From the IMG/VR virus record IMGVR_UViG_3300034374_011922, positions 1-32,513 of that record: a stretch of DNA of 32,513 bases. One strand, 5' to 3'. The stretch is from a virus. Shown here one piece after another: positions 1 through 7,042 of this stretch. The position numbers and the translations under genes were made by a program. How positions within the stretch are numbered: position 1 is the stretch's first letter; each line of letters starts with the position of its first letter. The notes beneath the pieces are model-generated. The model was not told where the DNA came from and made no database searches. It worked only from the letters and a program-made list of their open reading frames with translations.

Positions 1-795
1 AGAATTGTCATCATATGTAGCTATTTCTCTGGTGTCTTCTTTAGATATTAAATACTTATCGTATTTTTCATAGGTAATAGAAGGAGGAAGCTCTGAGATG
101 TGAACAGTTGACGTATTCTTAACTTCATAAGATCCTTTTAATATCCAAGTAGAAGGGTTTGAAGAGTCCCTCTCGCAGCTTCCTGTGAACCCACGATACC
201 ATGGTTTTGGTTCATCATACCGTCTACCTAATAATTGTTTTAAGCATGCATCTATTAAGTCTATAGGATTTCTATTTAGAATATTAGTAGCAAACCCTAC
301 AGCTATTCCAGATCCACCGTTTAATAACACAGTAGGTATTATAGGTAAAAAGAAACTTGGTTCTATTTCAATACCCTCTTCATATCTAGATTCTAATAAC
401 TCAAAATCTTTATATAGTAATTTAAAGTTTTCATTAAGTTTAGTTGAGATATATCTAGGAGCACCAGCTTCAGGTGATCTTAAAGAACCAAACTGACCTA
501 TCTCATCAAGTAATGGCATAGAGTTCTTAAAAGATTGAGCCATTCCTATAATAGCTGAAGAAAGTGAAGCGTCTCCGTGATGATAATTGGCATCAGAAGC
601 AACTTTACCCCCTAATTGAAATATTTTTAAAGGCTTATCGTTATAACCTTTCCAAACTTTAGACGCTATGTGAATTATCTTACGTTGAGTAGGTTTAAAT
701 CCATCTATAACAGAAGGAATTGCCCTATTTTCAATTACGTATTTAGCATAATTTCCATAGTCTTGATCTAAGTATTCTGTTACCGTTTTTTCCAT
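1..795 (-). CDS. 52: DNA topoisomerase II medium subunit, T4 gp52-like (partial, runs off left edge)
   Basis: This is the DNA breakage-reunion (GyrA/ParC-like) subunit of the phage type II topoisomerase, acting with the large subunit encoded just upstream to relieve topological stress at replication forks. The 265 visible codons begin MEKTVTEYLD and contain the family's opening region (DGFKPTQRKI at about 31-40), the HHGD element (72-75) and the catalytic tyrosine in GAPRYIST (Y115). The reading frame is open to the window edge, so the C-terminal part is missing only because of the cut. The ATG overlaps the stop of the preceding 55-aa gene (TAATG), which implies translational coupling. Family assignment rests on motifs and on the neighbouring large subunit. 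Confidence 0.93.
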   Translation of the reverse strand, partial: MEKTVTEYLDQDYGNYAKYVIENRAIPSVIDGFKPTQRKIIHIASKVWKGYNDKPLKIFQLGGKVASDANYHHGDASLSSAIIGMAQSFKNSMPLLDEIGQFGSLRSPEAGAPRYISTKLNENFKLLYKDFELLESRYEEGIEIEPSFFLPIIPTVLLNGGSGIAVGFATNILNRNPIDLIDACLKQLLGRRYDEPKPWYRGFTGSCERDSSNPSTWILKGSYEVKNTSTVHISELPPSITYEKYDKYLISKEDTREIATYDDNS

Positions 796-962
796 TATTG
801 TTGTTGCTTTTCTGTTAATGCTTTTTCAAACATTTCTGATAATTTTTTATCATCAGGAATAGTGTCTTTTAAAACTGCTCCTGCATGCATATAGCCTTGC
901 TTATATGCCCATATTAATAATTGAACTATTTCTGTAAAATCGTTGTTTTCTTTCTTTTTCAT
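795..962 (-). CDS. Small hypothetical protein (55 aa) between topoisomerase subunits
   Basis: This short gene fits exactly between the two topoisomerase genes: its ATG is one base after the large-subunit stop, and its TAA shares bases with the gp52 ATG (TAATG). The predicted peptide starts MKKKENNDFTEIVQLLIWAY, is charged at both ends, and has a central amphipathic to hydrophobic stretch. I do not recognise a family. The perfect fit and coupled overlaps on both sides are the main evidence that it is translated. It could be a small accessory protein of the topoisomerase, but that is inference from position only. Confidence 0.72.
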   Translation of the reverse strand: MKKKENNDFTEIVQLLIWAYKQGYMHAGAVLKDTIPDDKKLSEMFEKALTEKQQQ

Positions 963-963
963 G

Positions 964-2835
964 TTAGTTTATATTTAAAATTTTTACTTTTCTAGGTGCA
1001 GAATCTTTTCCAAACCAGGTATTTAAGCTTTCTTTGTAGTCTTTATCATTAGTTATCTTAATTACTTTAGGATTTTTAATGATCTCCTCGTATTCTGCGT
1101 CTTCTAGAGAGGCAAGTCCTTTTTTGTACTCTATATTCCATTTGGTTAGAGACTTTTCTTTACTTGCCCATTTCTTATACTCTTCGTCTGTGTAAAACTC
1201 TAAGACTTTATTTGCTCTTTTTGCTACAACAATAGGTGTCATTACTTTATGAATGACCCCTCTGTCAAATAGCTCAGGCCAATATTTATTAAAGAAGTTT
1301 ATTAATAGTGAAGCGATAGAATCACCATCAGGATCAGCATCAGTGTATATGTATATTTTACCATATCTAAGAGCGTTCGGCTCTTCACCTAATTTTAATC
1401 CAAGAGCTGCCATTAAGTCTTTTACTTCGTCATTTTGAATAACCTTTGAATTAGGCAGTTCACTGACATTTAAGAATTTACCTTTTAATGGAAAAGCCCC
1501 TATAGTTTGTGAATCTCTAAACTTACGAACAGCACTCAATGCAGATAATCCTTCATATATTCCTAAGATACAACCGTTTCTATTGCCTTTTTTCTTTGCA
1601 TCTATTAATTTAAGAACTTTACTGCTACTTAGGTTTTTATTTAGCTTTCTAAGTTCTGCTCTTTCTTCTGCTAGTTTTTTTCTTTCAACCCAGTCTAAAA
1701 CAGATTGTATGATTTCAGATTTAAAAACAAGTTTTGCTATTTTTTCACTAACTTCATGACTTGTTTTAAAATATTTCTGTTCAGTTATAAGCTTTTCTTT
1801 AGTTTGAGAAGAGAATGCAGGATTAACTACGGTACTATCAATAAATACATAGAGATGATTTCTAATATCATTAGGTTTAACTTGAACCTTATATTTCTTA
1901 TGAATCATTTCACGTAGATATTTAATCAATTGATCTGTAATATAGTCTACATGCGTTCCTCCATCTTTTGTATGAACTGAATTGACAAAACTAACATTAG
2001 TAAATCCATTCTTTGAATTAGCAAAACCTATTTTCCAATCTTTAGATTCTTCATAGAAATATTCAGATTCACCAGTATATAGTTTAATGTACTCTTCAAA
2101 CTTTCTAAACTTAATTTCTTTTTTAGTTGATTTGCCATCTTTTACAGTTGTGACATTTATCTTAAGCTTAGCATTACACGCAGCAGCGTCCAAACATCTC
2201 TTATATAGAATTAAGTAACTACTTTCATCTATATTTTTCATGTTAAATCGAGACAAGTCAGGAAAATAAACAATTTCTGTAAAACCTCTACTTGCTTTAG
2301 TGATAGAAGCCTTGGTTCTCTTATTCATATTATCAGTAAAAGTCTGAGAGAACTTATTGGTTCCATCGCAAGTTGTAATTGTAAACTTTGTACTAAATAT
2401 GGTAGTAAGAGTAGATCCTACTCCATTTGTACCTGCGACATTTCTGTCCTGAGTATCATCAAAATTACTACCAGCTTTGAGATTAGAGAATATCATTTCT
2501 GGTATCCATTCCTTGTGCTCAGGGTGTTTTTTTACAGGTATTCCTCCATTATCCCATACTGTTATACTGTTATTGTCTAAATCAAATATAACTCGTATTT
2601 CATCTAGTTTAGGAGTTCTTCTATGCTCATCTATTGAGTTAGAGAGTATTTCATCAAACAATTTTATAAAACCAGGGTTATATACCACTTCTTTTAAGTA
2701 AACATTTTCTCCATTAAAGAGAGGTTGCTCACCTCTATGAGCTTTAGTAGAGCCTACATACATATAAGGCCTATGGAGAACATGTTCTATATCAGTTAAT
2801 TTCTGATATTTAGTTGCAATGTCCTTTTTATTCAT
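964..2835 (-). CDS. 39: DNA topoisomerase II large subunit, fused T4 gp39+gp60 type
   Basis: This is the ATPase plus TOPRIM subunit of the phage type II topoisomerase. The N-terminal GHKL ATPase signatures are visible: FDEILSNSIDE (Glu/Asn for Mg-ATP), VWDNGGIPV, and the glycine loop GTNGVGS. The TOPRIM domain follows, with IYEGLSA and the acidic cluster YTDADPDGDS about two thirds along. In T4 these parts are split into gp39 and gp60 (the latter with a translational bypass); here they are one uninterrupted frame of about 623 residues. I chose the ATG at 2835 (MNKKDIATKY, preceded by an A-rich leader). An upstream in-frame TTG at 2853 would add six residues. First gene of the minus-strand topoisomerase operon, divergent from a late island. 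Confidence 0.93.
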   Translation of the reverse strand: MNKKDIATKYQKLTDIEHVLHRPYMYVGSTKAHRGEQPLFNGENVYLKEVVYNPGFIKLFDEILSNSIDEHRRTPKLDEIRVIFDLDNNSITVWDNGGIPVKKHPEHKEWIPEMIFSNLKAGSNFDDTQDRNVAGTNGVGSTLTTIFSTKFTITTCDGTNKFSQTFTDNMNKRTKASITKASRGFTEIVYFPDLSRFNMKNIDESSYLILYKRCLDAAACNAKLKINVTTVKDGKSTKKEIKFRKFEEYIKLYTGESEYFYEESKDWKIGFANSKNGFTNVSFVNSVHTKDGGTHVDYITDQLIKYLREMIHKKYKVQVKPNDIRNHLYVFIDSTVVNPAFSSQTKEKLITEQKYFKTSHEVSEKIAKLVFKSEIIQSVLDWVERKKLAEERAELRKLNKNLSSSKVLKLIDAKKKGNRNGCILGIYEGLSALSAVRKFRDSQTIGAFPLKGKFLNVSELPNSKVIQNDEVKDLMAALGLKLGEEPNALRYGKIYIYTDADPDGDSIASLLINFFNKYWPELFDRGVIHKVMTPIVVAKRANKVLEFYTDEEYKKWASKEKSLTKWNIEYKKGLASLEDAEYEEIIKNPKVIKITNDKDYKESLNTWFGKDSAPRKVKILNIN

Positions 2836-2944
2836 ATTTTTTTGTACTGCCAAAATGTAATTAGTTTTTATATTACAACTATATAATACTAAATAAATAA
2901 CTTATATAAGTACTCTGGTTATAAAAAATTGAAGTCCTTATAGA

Positions 2945-2953
2945 GATAAATAA
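2945..2953 (+). promoter_or_regulatory. Probable late promoter core, GATAAATAA
   Basis: GATAAATAA lies 20 nt upstream of the 77-aa gene. The same nonamer recurs in front of the tail tube, tail sheath, fibre-region and PrkA genes and, on the other strand, before the exonuclease and a putative virion protein. It resembles the T4 late promoter TATAAATA, which is read by a phage sigma factor at the -10 position. Assignment is by recurrence and position only. Confidence 0.65.
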
Positions 2954-2972
2954 CTAAAAATAATACACTAAG

Positions 2973-3206
2973 ATGAAGAAGAATGTTGTAATGAACCACG
3001 CTCAATTCATGGCTGCTGCTAAAGCCGCTGCCGCTAAGTATAGTGCTAAAGGTAATACTGCTCAAAAAGATCAAGGCGGTACTAAAGTTAAGCAAGACCT
3101 TTCTAAAGTTGAAGGAAAAGGAACTGCTTCTATCCAGAAATATACTAAAGAATTTTTAGCTAAAGCAAAAAGCAAGAAAGTAGTAGGTAACGGTAAGAAA
3201 AAATAA
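2973..3206 (+). CDS. Small lysine/alanine-rich late protein (77 aa), unknown function
   Basis: Family not recognised. The product is very basic and alanine-rich: the N-terminal third contains an AAAKAAAAKYSAKG helix-like run, the middle is polar, and the C-terminus ends in a cluster of lysines (KKVVGNGKKK). There is no signal peptide or membrane segment. The composition fits a small DNA-binding or head-interior protein, but this is only inference. It is the first gene after a late-type promoter at 2945 and is followed after 11 nt by the 85-aa gene, upstream of the tail tube, so late expression is likely. No Shine-Dalgarno is present; the leader is A-rich. Confidence 0.75.
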   Translation: MKKNVVMNHAQFMAAAKAAAAKYSAKGNTAQKDQGGTKVKQDLSKVEGKGTASIQKYTKEFLAKAKSKKVVGNGKKK

Positions 3207-3217
3207 ATTCCTTTATT

Positions 3218-3475
3218 ATGAACAGAAAAGTATTAAGTTTTGAAGACTTTGCCATTCTAGAAAAAAAGGGAGCTCTTAAAAAATTAGTTGGAAAAAAACC
3301 AGATGAAGAGCTTACAACTACTGACGCTAAAAAGCTAGGTAAAAAAATAGCTAGGATGGACGGTGAAAAAAAGAGAAAATACGTAGGTATAATCAACTTT
3401 TTAGGTGCATCTTGTGATATTTATAATGAACTTTGGAAAAACTACACCAAAACAAGGGATAGTATTGCCAAGTAA
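3218..3475 (+). CDS. Small late protein (85 aa) with capsid-targeting-like N-terminus
   Basis: Function unknown. The N-terminus MNRKVLSFEDFAILE matches the pattern F-x-x-F-x-I-x-E seen in other proteins of this window and resembles the T4 internal-protein targeting peptide (MKTYQEFIAE), which the prohead protease cuts after the glutamate. Here the predicted cut would follow E15. The remainder is basic (KKLVGKKP, KKLGKKIARM, GEKKRKYVG) with one cysteine and a short C-terminal helix. It lies in the late plus-strand island just before the tail-tube promoter. An internal head protein is a reasonable hypothesis; the family is not known to me. Confidence 0.75.
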   Translation: MNRKVLSFEDFAILEKKGALKKLVGKKPDEELTTTDAKKLGKKIARMDGEKKRKYVGIINFLGASCDIYNELWKNYTKTRDSIAK

Positions 3476-3497
3476 TAAAAACCTTTAGATAAAAAAG

Positions 3498-3506
3498 GAT
3501 AAATAA
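3498..3506 (+). promoter_or_regulatory. Probable late promoter core, GATAAATAA
   Basis: A second copy of the nonamer GATAAATAA, 25 nt before the tail-tube ATG and directly after the 85-aa gene. The leader between it and the start is almost pure A/T with a repeated AAAAT unit. It would give the tail tube its own late transcript. Confidence 0.65.
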
Positions 3507-3531
3507 AATAAAATAAAATAATTATACAATT

Positions 3532-4104
3532 ATGGCAGGCTTACCACATTTTGATAACTCTACAGCGGCTACTAATTATTACGAACCAATATTTTTAAAC
3601 CAGTTTGAGGTAATTATAAATCTACCTTCGGTTATACAAGGAACGAATGATGCTCTATTAGTTGAGCATGTTACAGATATTACAGGACTTCCTGAATTAA
3701 CTGGTGTAGCAACAGTAGATCAATACTATAAATTCGCTAGACGTACTTTTGCGTCAGGTGTACCTAAAAAGACAGACGCTCAGTTAAAAGTTAATTTTGA
3801 AGTTAACTTAAACGAGTCGAACGATGCTTATGTTTACAATATGATGAGAGCATGGGGAGATTTAACGTTTGATCCTTTAAATGGTAGACAAGGTTTAAAA
3901 AAGGATTATATAGGATCTATTAAAGTGGTTTTATTTAATAAAGCACAGGAAATATTTAGAGAATTTAATTTTAATCCAGCTTATTTATATGATACATTAA
4001 CTGTAATGGATTTAGGATATAAGAAAGATGGATTATACAAATTAACAGCAAACTTCCAGTGCGATAGCTACAAAGAAACAAGAATAGGTGCTATTGAAGT
4101 ATAA
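3532..4104 (+). CDS. 19: Tail tube protein, T4 gp19-like
   Basis: The 190-aa product has the length and pattern of the T4 gp19 tail-tube family, which stacks as hexameric rings inside the contractile sheath and forms the channel for DNA. Typical features are the N-terminal segment YEPIFLNQFEVIINLP, a central basic and polar region, and the C-terminal KVVLFNKAQEIFREFNF...LYDTLTVMDLGYKKDGLYKLTANFQCD beta-rich block (shown in pieces). It has its own late-type promoter and is followed 17 nt later by the acidic 320-aa gene. In T4 the sheath gene is adjacent to gene 19; here the sheath lies 13 kb away beyond the replication block. Confidence 0.9.
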   Translation: MAGLPHFDNSTAATNYYEPIFLNQFEVIINLPSVIQGTNDALLVEHVTDITGLPELTGVATVDQYYKFARRTFASGVPKKTDAQLKVNFEVNLNESNDAYVYNMMRAWGDLTFDPLNGRQGLKKDYIGSIKVVLFNKAQEIFREFNFNPAYLYDTLTVMDLGYKKDGLYKLTANFQCDSYKETRIGAIEV

Positions 4105-4121
4105 AAATTAAGAAATTAAGA

Positions 4122-5084
4122 ATGGATATATTTGACGTACATAGAAGAGATGTTTATAATTTTGACCAATACATGGATCTTAAAAAACCAGGTTTTGGAG
4201 GAAACGATTCATTAATATACGATAGAGATAGTAATGGTAAAAAAACATCTGAATCTGATAAATTAAAAGATTACAGAAGAGTAGTTAAACGAGATCCACT
4301 TTTTAAGAATCCTCACTACAATTCAACTTATAAGGCAATGAGCCATGATTTAGTATATAAGCAAGAAGGTGAGGAACCTGTTACATATAAAGATCCATAC
4401 TTAACTGGAATAGCCACAGTTGAGGTTGGAGAATATGAAGATGCAAATGAATCAAAATTAGGTAACTTTACAGATTTTATAAATGAATCAAAAGGTTTAG
4501 AAGGATCTGTAAAATCTACAGTAGAAATAGACGGTAATGTTCAAAAGGCATTAAAAGAAGAAGCAGCTAAATTAGAAGAGCTTAAGAAAGCTAGAGAAAA
4601 AGCAGTTTCAGAAGGTAAATGCAATAACTTTCAAGAATTTAATTCAGTTTCTGAGGCATGGTATGACATGATAGACGATGCAGAAATAGAAACAGAAGAA
4701 GAGGTTGAAACAATGCCAGGTATTGAAACTGAAGAAGGACCTGAAAATCCACCTAGAAGAAGAATTAACCCTAATCCAAAAAACGATGCAGGTTTAAATA
4801 AAGCAGTTGAAGACTTAATGGATTACATGGGAATATCTAGAAAAGAAGCTGAAAATATACTAGCTATAGATATTATTAAAGGTTTAGAAACACCTTATCC
4901 TGAAACAGAAGAAGAGATTGAAGTAGAACCTGAAATTGAGACTGAAGAAGGTCCTGAGAATCCACCAAGAAGAAGAGTTAATCCTAATCCAAAGAATAAA
5001 TTTGATGAATTAGGAGAAATTATTGACAAATATGGAGAAGGTCCGGATTGTTATGGAGAAGGTCCAGAATGTGGAGGATACTAA
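4122..5084 (+). CDS. Acidic repeat-containing late protein (320 aa), unknown function
   Basis: I do not recognise a family. The N-terminal half is polar, with YDRDSNGKK and a KEEAAKLEELKKAREKA coiled-coil-like helix near 145-165. The C-terminal half is strongly acidic and carries a 21-residue repeat at 201-221 and 272-292 (core ETEEGPENPPRRR then NPNPKN), followed by a YGEGP-C tandem at the very end. Internal segments NFTDFINE and NNFQEF resemble the capsid-targeting motif seen at other N-termini here. It is downstream of the tail tube and probably co-transcribed late. It could be a tail-associated or scaffold-like protein. Its stop overlaps the convergent minus-strand gene by 4 nt. Confidence 0.8.
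   Translation: MDIFDVHRRDVYNFDQYMDLKKPGFGGNDSLIYDRDSNGKKTSESDKLKDYRRVVKRDPLFKNPHYNSTYKAMSHDLVYKQEGEEPVTYKDPYLTGIATVEVGEYEDANESKLGNFTDFINESKGLEGSVKSTVEIDGNVQKALKEEAAKLEELKKAREKAVSEGKCNNFQEFNSVSEAWYDMIDDAEIETEEEVETMPGIETEEGPENPPRRRINPNPKNDAGLNKAVEDLMDYMGISRKEAENILAIDIIKGLETPYPETEEEIEVEPEIETEEGPENPPRRRVNPNPKNKFDELGEIIDKYGEGPDCYGEGPECGGY
4722..4997 (+). repeat. Two-copy 63-bp coding repeat inside the 320-aa gene
   Basis: Copies at 4722-4784 and 4935-4997 encode the same 21 residues except Ile/Val at one position, yet differ at many third codon positions. The protein is conserved while the DNA has drifted, which points to an old duplication kept by selection on the peptide rather than a recent slippage event. 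Confidence 0.85.
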
Positions 5085-5479
5085 TCTATAAATTCAAGAG
5101 AAATTTCTTTAAATAAATCTTTATCAAAGTCCTCTTTAGGATCTATTACGTAATAGTTAAAACCTACTTCAGGATATTCCTGATCTAAGAAAGCCATAGT
5201 ATTTGAGATACCTCCAAACGTGATACTAGTATTTAAGAAAACTATTCTATTATACTTTTGATTTTTAATATTTACAGCTTTATCTAATAGTTTCTTTATT
5301 TCATAATTAAGAAGAAAGGATTGCACTGGATTAGGCACTAAGAACTTAGTATTAAATTTGTCTTTTATTATTTTATTAACGTTAAGTAAGTAATCCTCTT
5401 TTTGTTTTTTTTCAAACTTCTTAATAAAAAACTTAAACTCTTTTATAAAGATAACATCTAGTTCTCTTAGTTTATCCAT
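5081..5479 (-). CDS. Hypothetical protein (132 aa), last gene of the nucleotide/recombination operon
   Basis: Family not recognised. The sequence opens MDKLRELDVIFIKEFKFF, is lysine-rich in the first half (coiled-coil-like FIKKFEKKQKED), and has a hydrophobic central strand YNRIVFLNTSITFGG followed by an acidic C-terminus. No catalytic motif is obvious. I prefer the ATG at 5479, one base after the dCMP deaminase stop; a GTG at 5491 in the same frame would overlap the deaminase by 11 nt. The gene ends convergent with the 320-aa late gene, their stop codons interlocking within 4 nt. Confidence 0.75.
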   Translation of the reverse strand: MDKLRELDVIFIKEFKFFIKKFEKKQKEDYLLNVNKIIKDKFNTKFLVPNPVQSFLLNYEIKKLLDKAVNIKNQKYNRIVFLNTSITFGGISNTMAFLDQEYPEVGFNYYVIDPKEDFDKDLFKEISLEFID

Positions 5480-5480
5480 T

Positions 5481-5903
5481 CTATAAATCACTTATTTTTA
5501 ATATTTCTATACCTGCGGTTTTTAATATCTTAATTCCATCTAAATCTCTGTATTCTTCTATATAAATTACTTTCTTAATACCCGACTGTATAATTAATTT
5601 ACAACATTCTTTACAAGGAGATAAGGTAACATATAAAGTAGATCCACTTATATCTTGAGTAGATCTAGCTGTTTTTAAAATAGCATTAGCCTCTGCATGT
5701 AATACATACCAGTGAGTATTTCCATCAATGTCTTCACAGTCATTAGGAAAACCTGTAGGTGTTCCATTATAACCATCAGAAATAATTACTCCATTTTTTA
5801 CAACTAATGCTCCTACTTTTTTACGCTTACTTTTACTTAAAGTGGCCCATACTAGAGCCATCTTTAAATAGGTTATATGATATGCTTTTTCTTTATTTGT
5901 CAT
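5481..5903 (-). CDS. cd: Deoxycytidylate (dCMP) deaminase, T4 Cd-like
   Basis: Zinc-dependent conversion of dCMP to dUMP, feeding dTMP synthesis. The 140-aa protein has the cytidine-deaminase-fold signatures: HAE at 69-71 (zinc histidine and catalytic glutamate) and PCKECC at 96-101 (two zinc cysteines). The segment GYNGTPTGFPNDCED before them is typical of dCMP deaminases rather than free-base enzymes. It is shorter than T4 Cd (193 aa) but complete. It overlaps the upstream 67-aa membrane-protein gene by 11 nt and sits in an operon with the gp42-like enzyme, so both dCMP-consuming enzymes are co-expressed. Confidence 0.92.
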   Translation of the reverse strand: MTNKEKAYHITYLKMALVWATLSKSKRKKVGALVVKNGVIISDGYNGTPTGFPNDCEDIDGNTHWYVLHAEANAILKTARSTQDISGSTLYVTLSPCKECCKLIIQSGIKKVIYIEEYRDLDGIKILKTAGIEILKISDL

Positions 5904-6096
5904 TGTTCTTCATGCTTACTGTTACAAGTATAACTATCTGTAATATTATTGCGTATATTCCTAAAAAGTTTACAAAACTAAGAGATCTATCGCTAAAAGT
6001 GATATAATAAGTAACATATCCTAGTAGACAAGCAGCAAAATAAAATATTGCCATCCCTAGTATTATTTTCATTATTTTACCTAGTCTCTGTTTCAT
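5893..6096 (-). CDS. Small two-helix membrane protein (67 aa), unknown function
   Basis: The peptide MKQRLGKIMKIILGMAIFYF begins with a basic cap followed by a hydrophobic helix (about 10-33). A second hydrophobic segment follows at about 42-60 (FLGIYAIILQIVILVTV), and the tail MKNNDK is charged. This predicts two transmembrane helices with both ends in the cytoplasm. Its start overlaps the gp42-like stop by 4 nt (ATGA) and its end overlaps the deaminase start, so it is translationally coupled between two nucleotide enzymes. It could be a small envelope or lysis-related protein. I see no specific family. Confidence 0.75.
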   Translation of the reverse strand: MKQRLGKIMKIILGMAIFYFAACLLGYVTYYITFSDRSLSFVNFLGIYAIILQIVILVTVSMKNNDK

Positions 6097-7007
6097 ACTA
6101 AATGATTCTTAAATAAATTATAGTATATAAAAGACAACATATCATCTTCTTTAAAATAACTTAATCTATTAGATATCTTATAAGGATCTTCTAAATTATT
6201 TTCTATGTCTTCTTCAATCTCTTTTAAATATGGAGATGGCATAGAAGCAGCATTAATTAGATGCTTTTTTATAGTAGGTAATTGAAAAGGTATAAATTCA
6301 TGTTGTAACATAGAATCTACTTTTTCAAAATCTCTACTATAGATATGCATAGAGTCTACAATATGAGAATAGGACCCTAGTTCAAGATCAGGATAGGCTA
6401 CTTCTTTAAGATGAAGCAACGTCTGTTGTTGTAATGCAGTAAAGAAAGCAATATCAGTTGGTAATCCCAATACTACATCGTTACTTCTCATCTTAACAGA
6501 CATTCTAAGTTTATTATTTCTTATTAAGAAACTTGCATACATTGTACATACAAAGTCTTTATTAGTAAGAGATTGATGACATGGTAAATTAAAATGAAGA
6601 ACGGCTTGTCTAGAATCTTTATCTTTTAAAAGAGACTTAAGAGCCCATTCATATTGAGTGAAACCATGTTCATTTCTAGTATTAAATAAAAGGTTTCCGT
6701 ATGAAGAGTTTACGGTTCCATCTGGATTCTGTATAGTTTCCCAAAACTTAGCGTATCTACTTATAAACTTAACGTCATTTCTACCTAAGAAATACCACAT
6801 AAATTCAGCTGCGATATACTTGCTTTGAGATGATCTAATCTTATTCTTATATAAACTAAGCATAGGATTCTGTATCTCTATACATACATCTACTATTTCT
6901 TTAGTAGAACTAGACCTAGGGTTACTTTCGTGTCCCTCTGGTCCCATTAAATCTGCTAACACTGCCTGATAGGCTTCTGCAAATGTTTCTTTTGAGTAAA
7001 CTTTCAT
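6093..7007 (-). CDS. 42: Thymidylate synthase-superfamily enzyme, probable dCMP hydroxymethylase (T4 gp42-like)
   Basis: The enzyme family methylates or hydroxymethylates C5 of dUMP or dCMP using methylene-tetrahydrofolate. Recognisable elements are E68 in AAEFMWYFLG, NSSYGN near 100-104, DSRQAV at 131-136, the nucleophile region KDFVCTM (C154), MRSNDVV at 173-179, and HIYSRDF at 221-227. Two points favour dCMP over dUMP. The cysteine context and MRSNDVV match T4 gp42 as I recall it. The residue after GLPT is Asp185, where thymidylate synthases have the dUMP-binding Asn (GLPFN) and T4 gp42 has Asp179. At 304 aa it is longer than T4 gp42 (246). A gp56-type dCTPase is encoded in the same block, which supports the call. 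A true thymidylate synthase remains possible. Confidence 0.8.
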   Translation of the reverse strand: MKVYSKETFAEAYQAVLADLMGPEGHESNPRSSSTKEIVDVCIEIQNPMLSLYKNKIRSSQSKYIAAEFMWYFLGRNDVKFISRYAKFWETIQNPDGTVNSSYGNLLFNTRNEHGFTQYEWALKSLLKDKDSRQAVLHFNLPCHQSLTNKDFVCTMYASFLIRNNKLRMSVKMRSNDVVLGLPTDIAFFTALQQQTLLHLKEVAYPDLELGSYSHIVDSMHIYSRDFEKVDSMLQHEFIPFQLPTIKKHLINAASMPSPYLKEIEEDIENNLEDPYKISNRLSYFKEDDMLSFIYYNLFKNHLV

Positions 7008-7042
7008 AAAATATTATACAATAAACAATTAATAGGTTTTAC

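Noticed and set aside
185-496. Plus-strand open frame opposite gp52, and similar frames opposite topoisomerase, gp46, gp41, sheath and PrkA genes.
   Set aside because: They are antisense shadows of well-supported genes, with biased composition, no promoter and no recognisable product.
6093-7007. Plain thymidylate synthase based on the PCH sequence at 142-144.
   Set aside because: Alignment of the surrounding SDF/KDF-x-C and MRSNDVV blocks places the nucleophile at C154, as in T4 gp42, and Asp185 replaces the dUMP-binding Asn. The PCH is therefore not the active site, although dUMP activity is not excluded.
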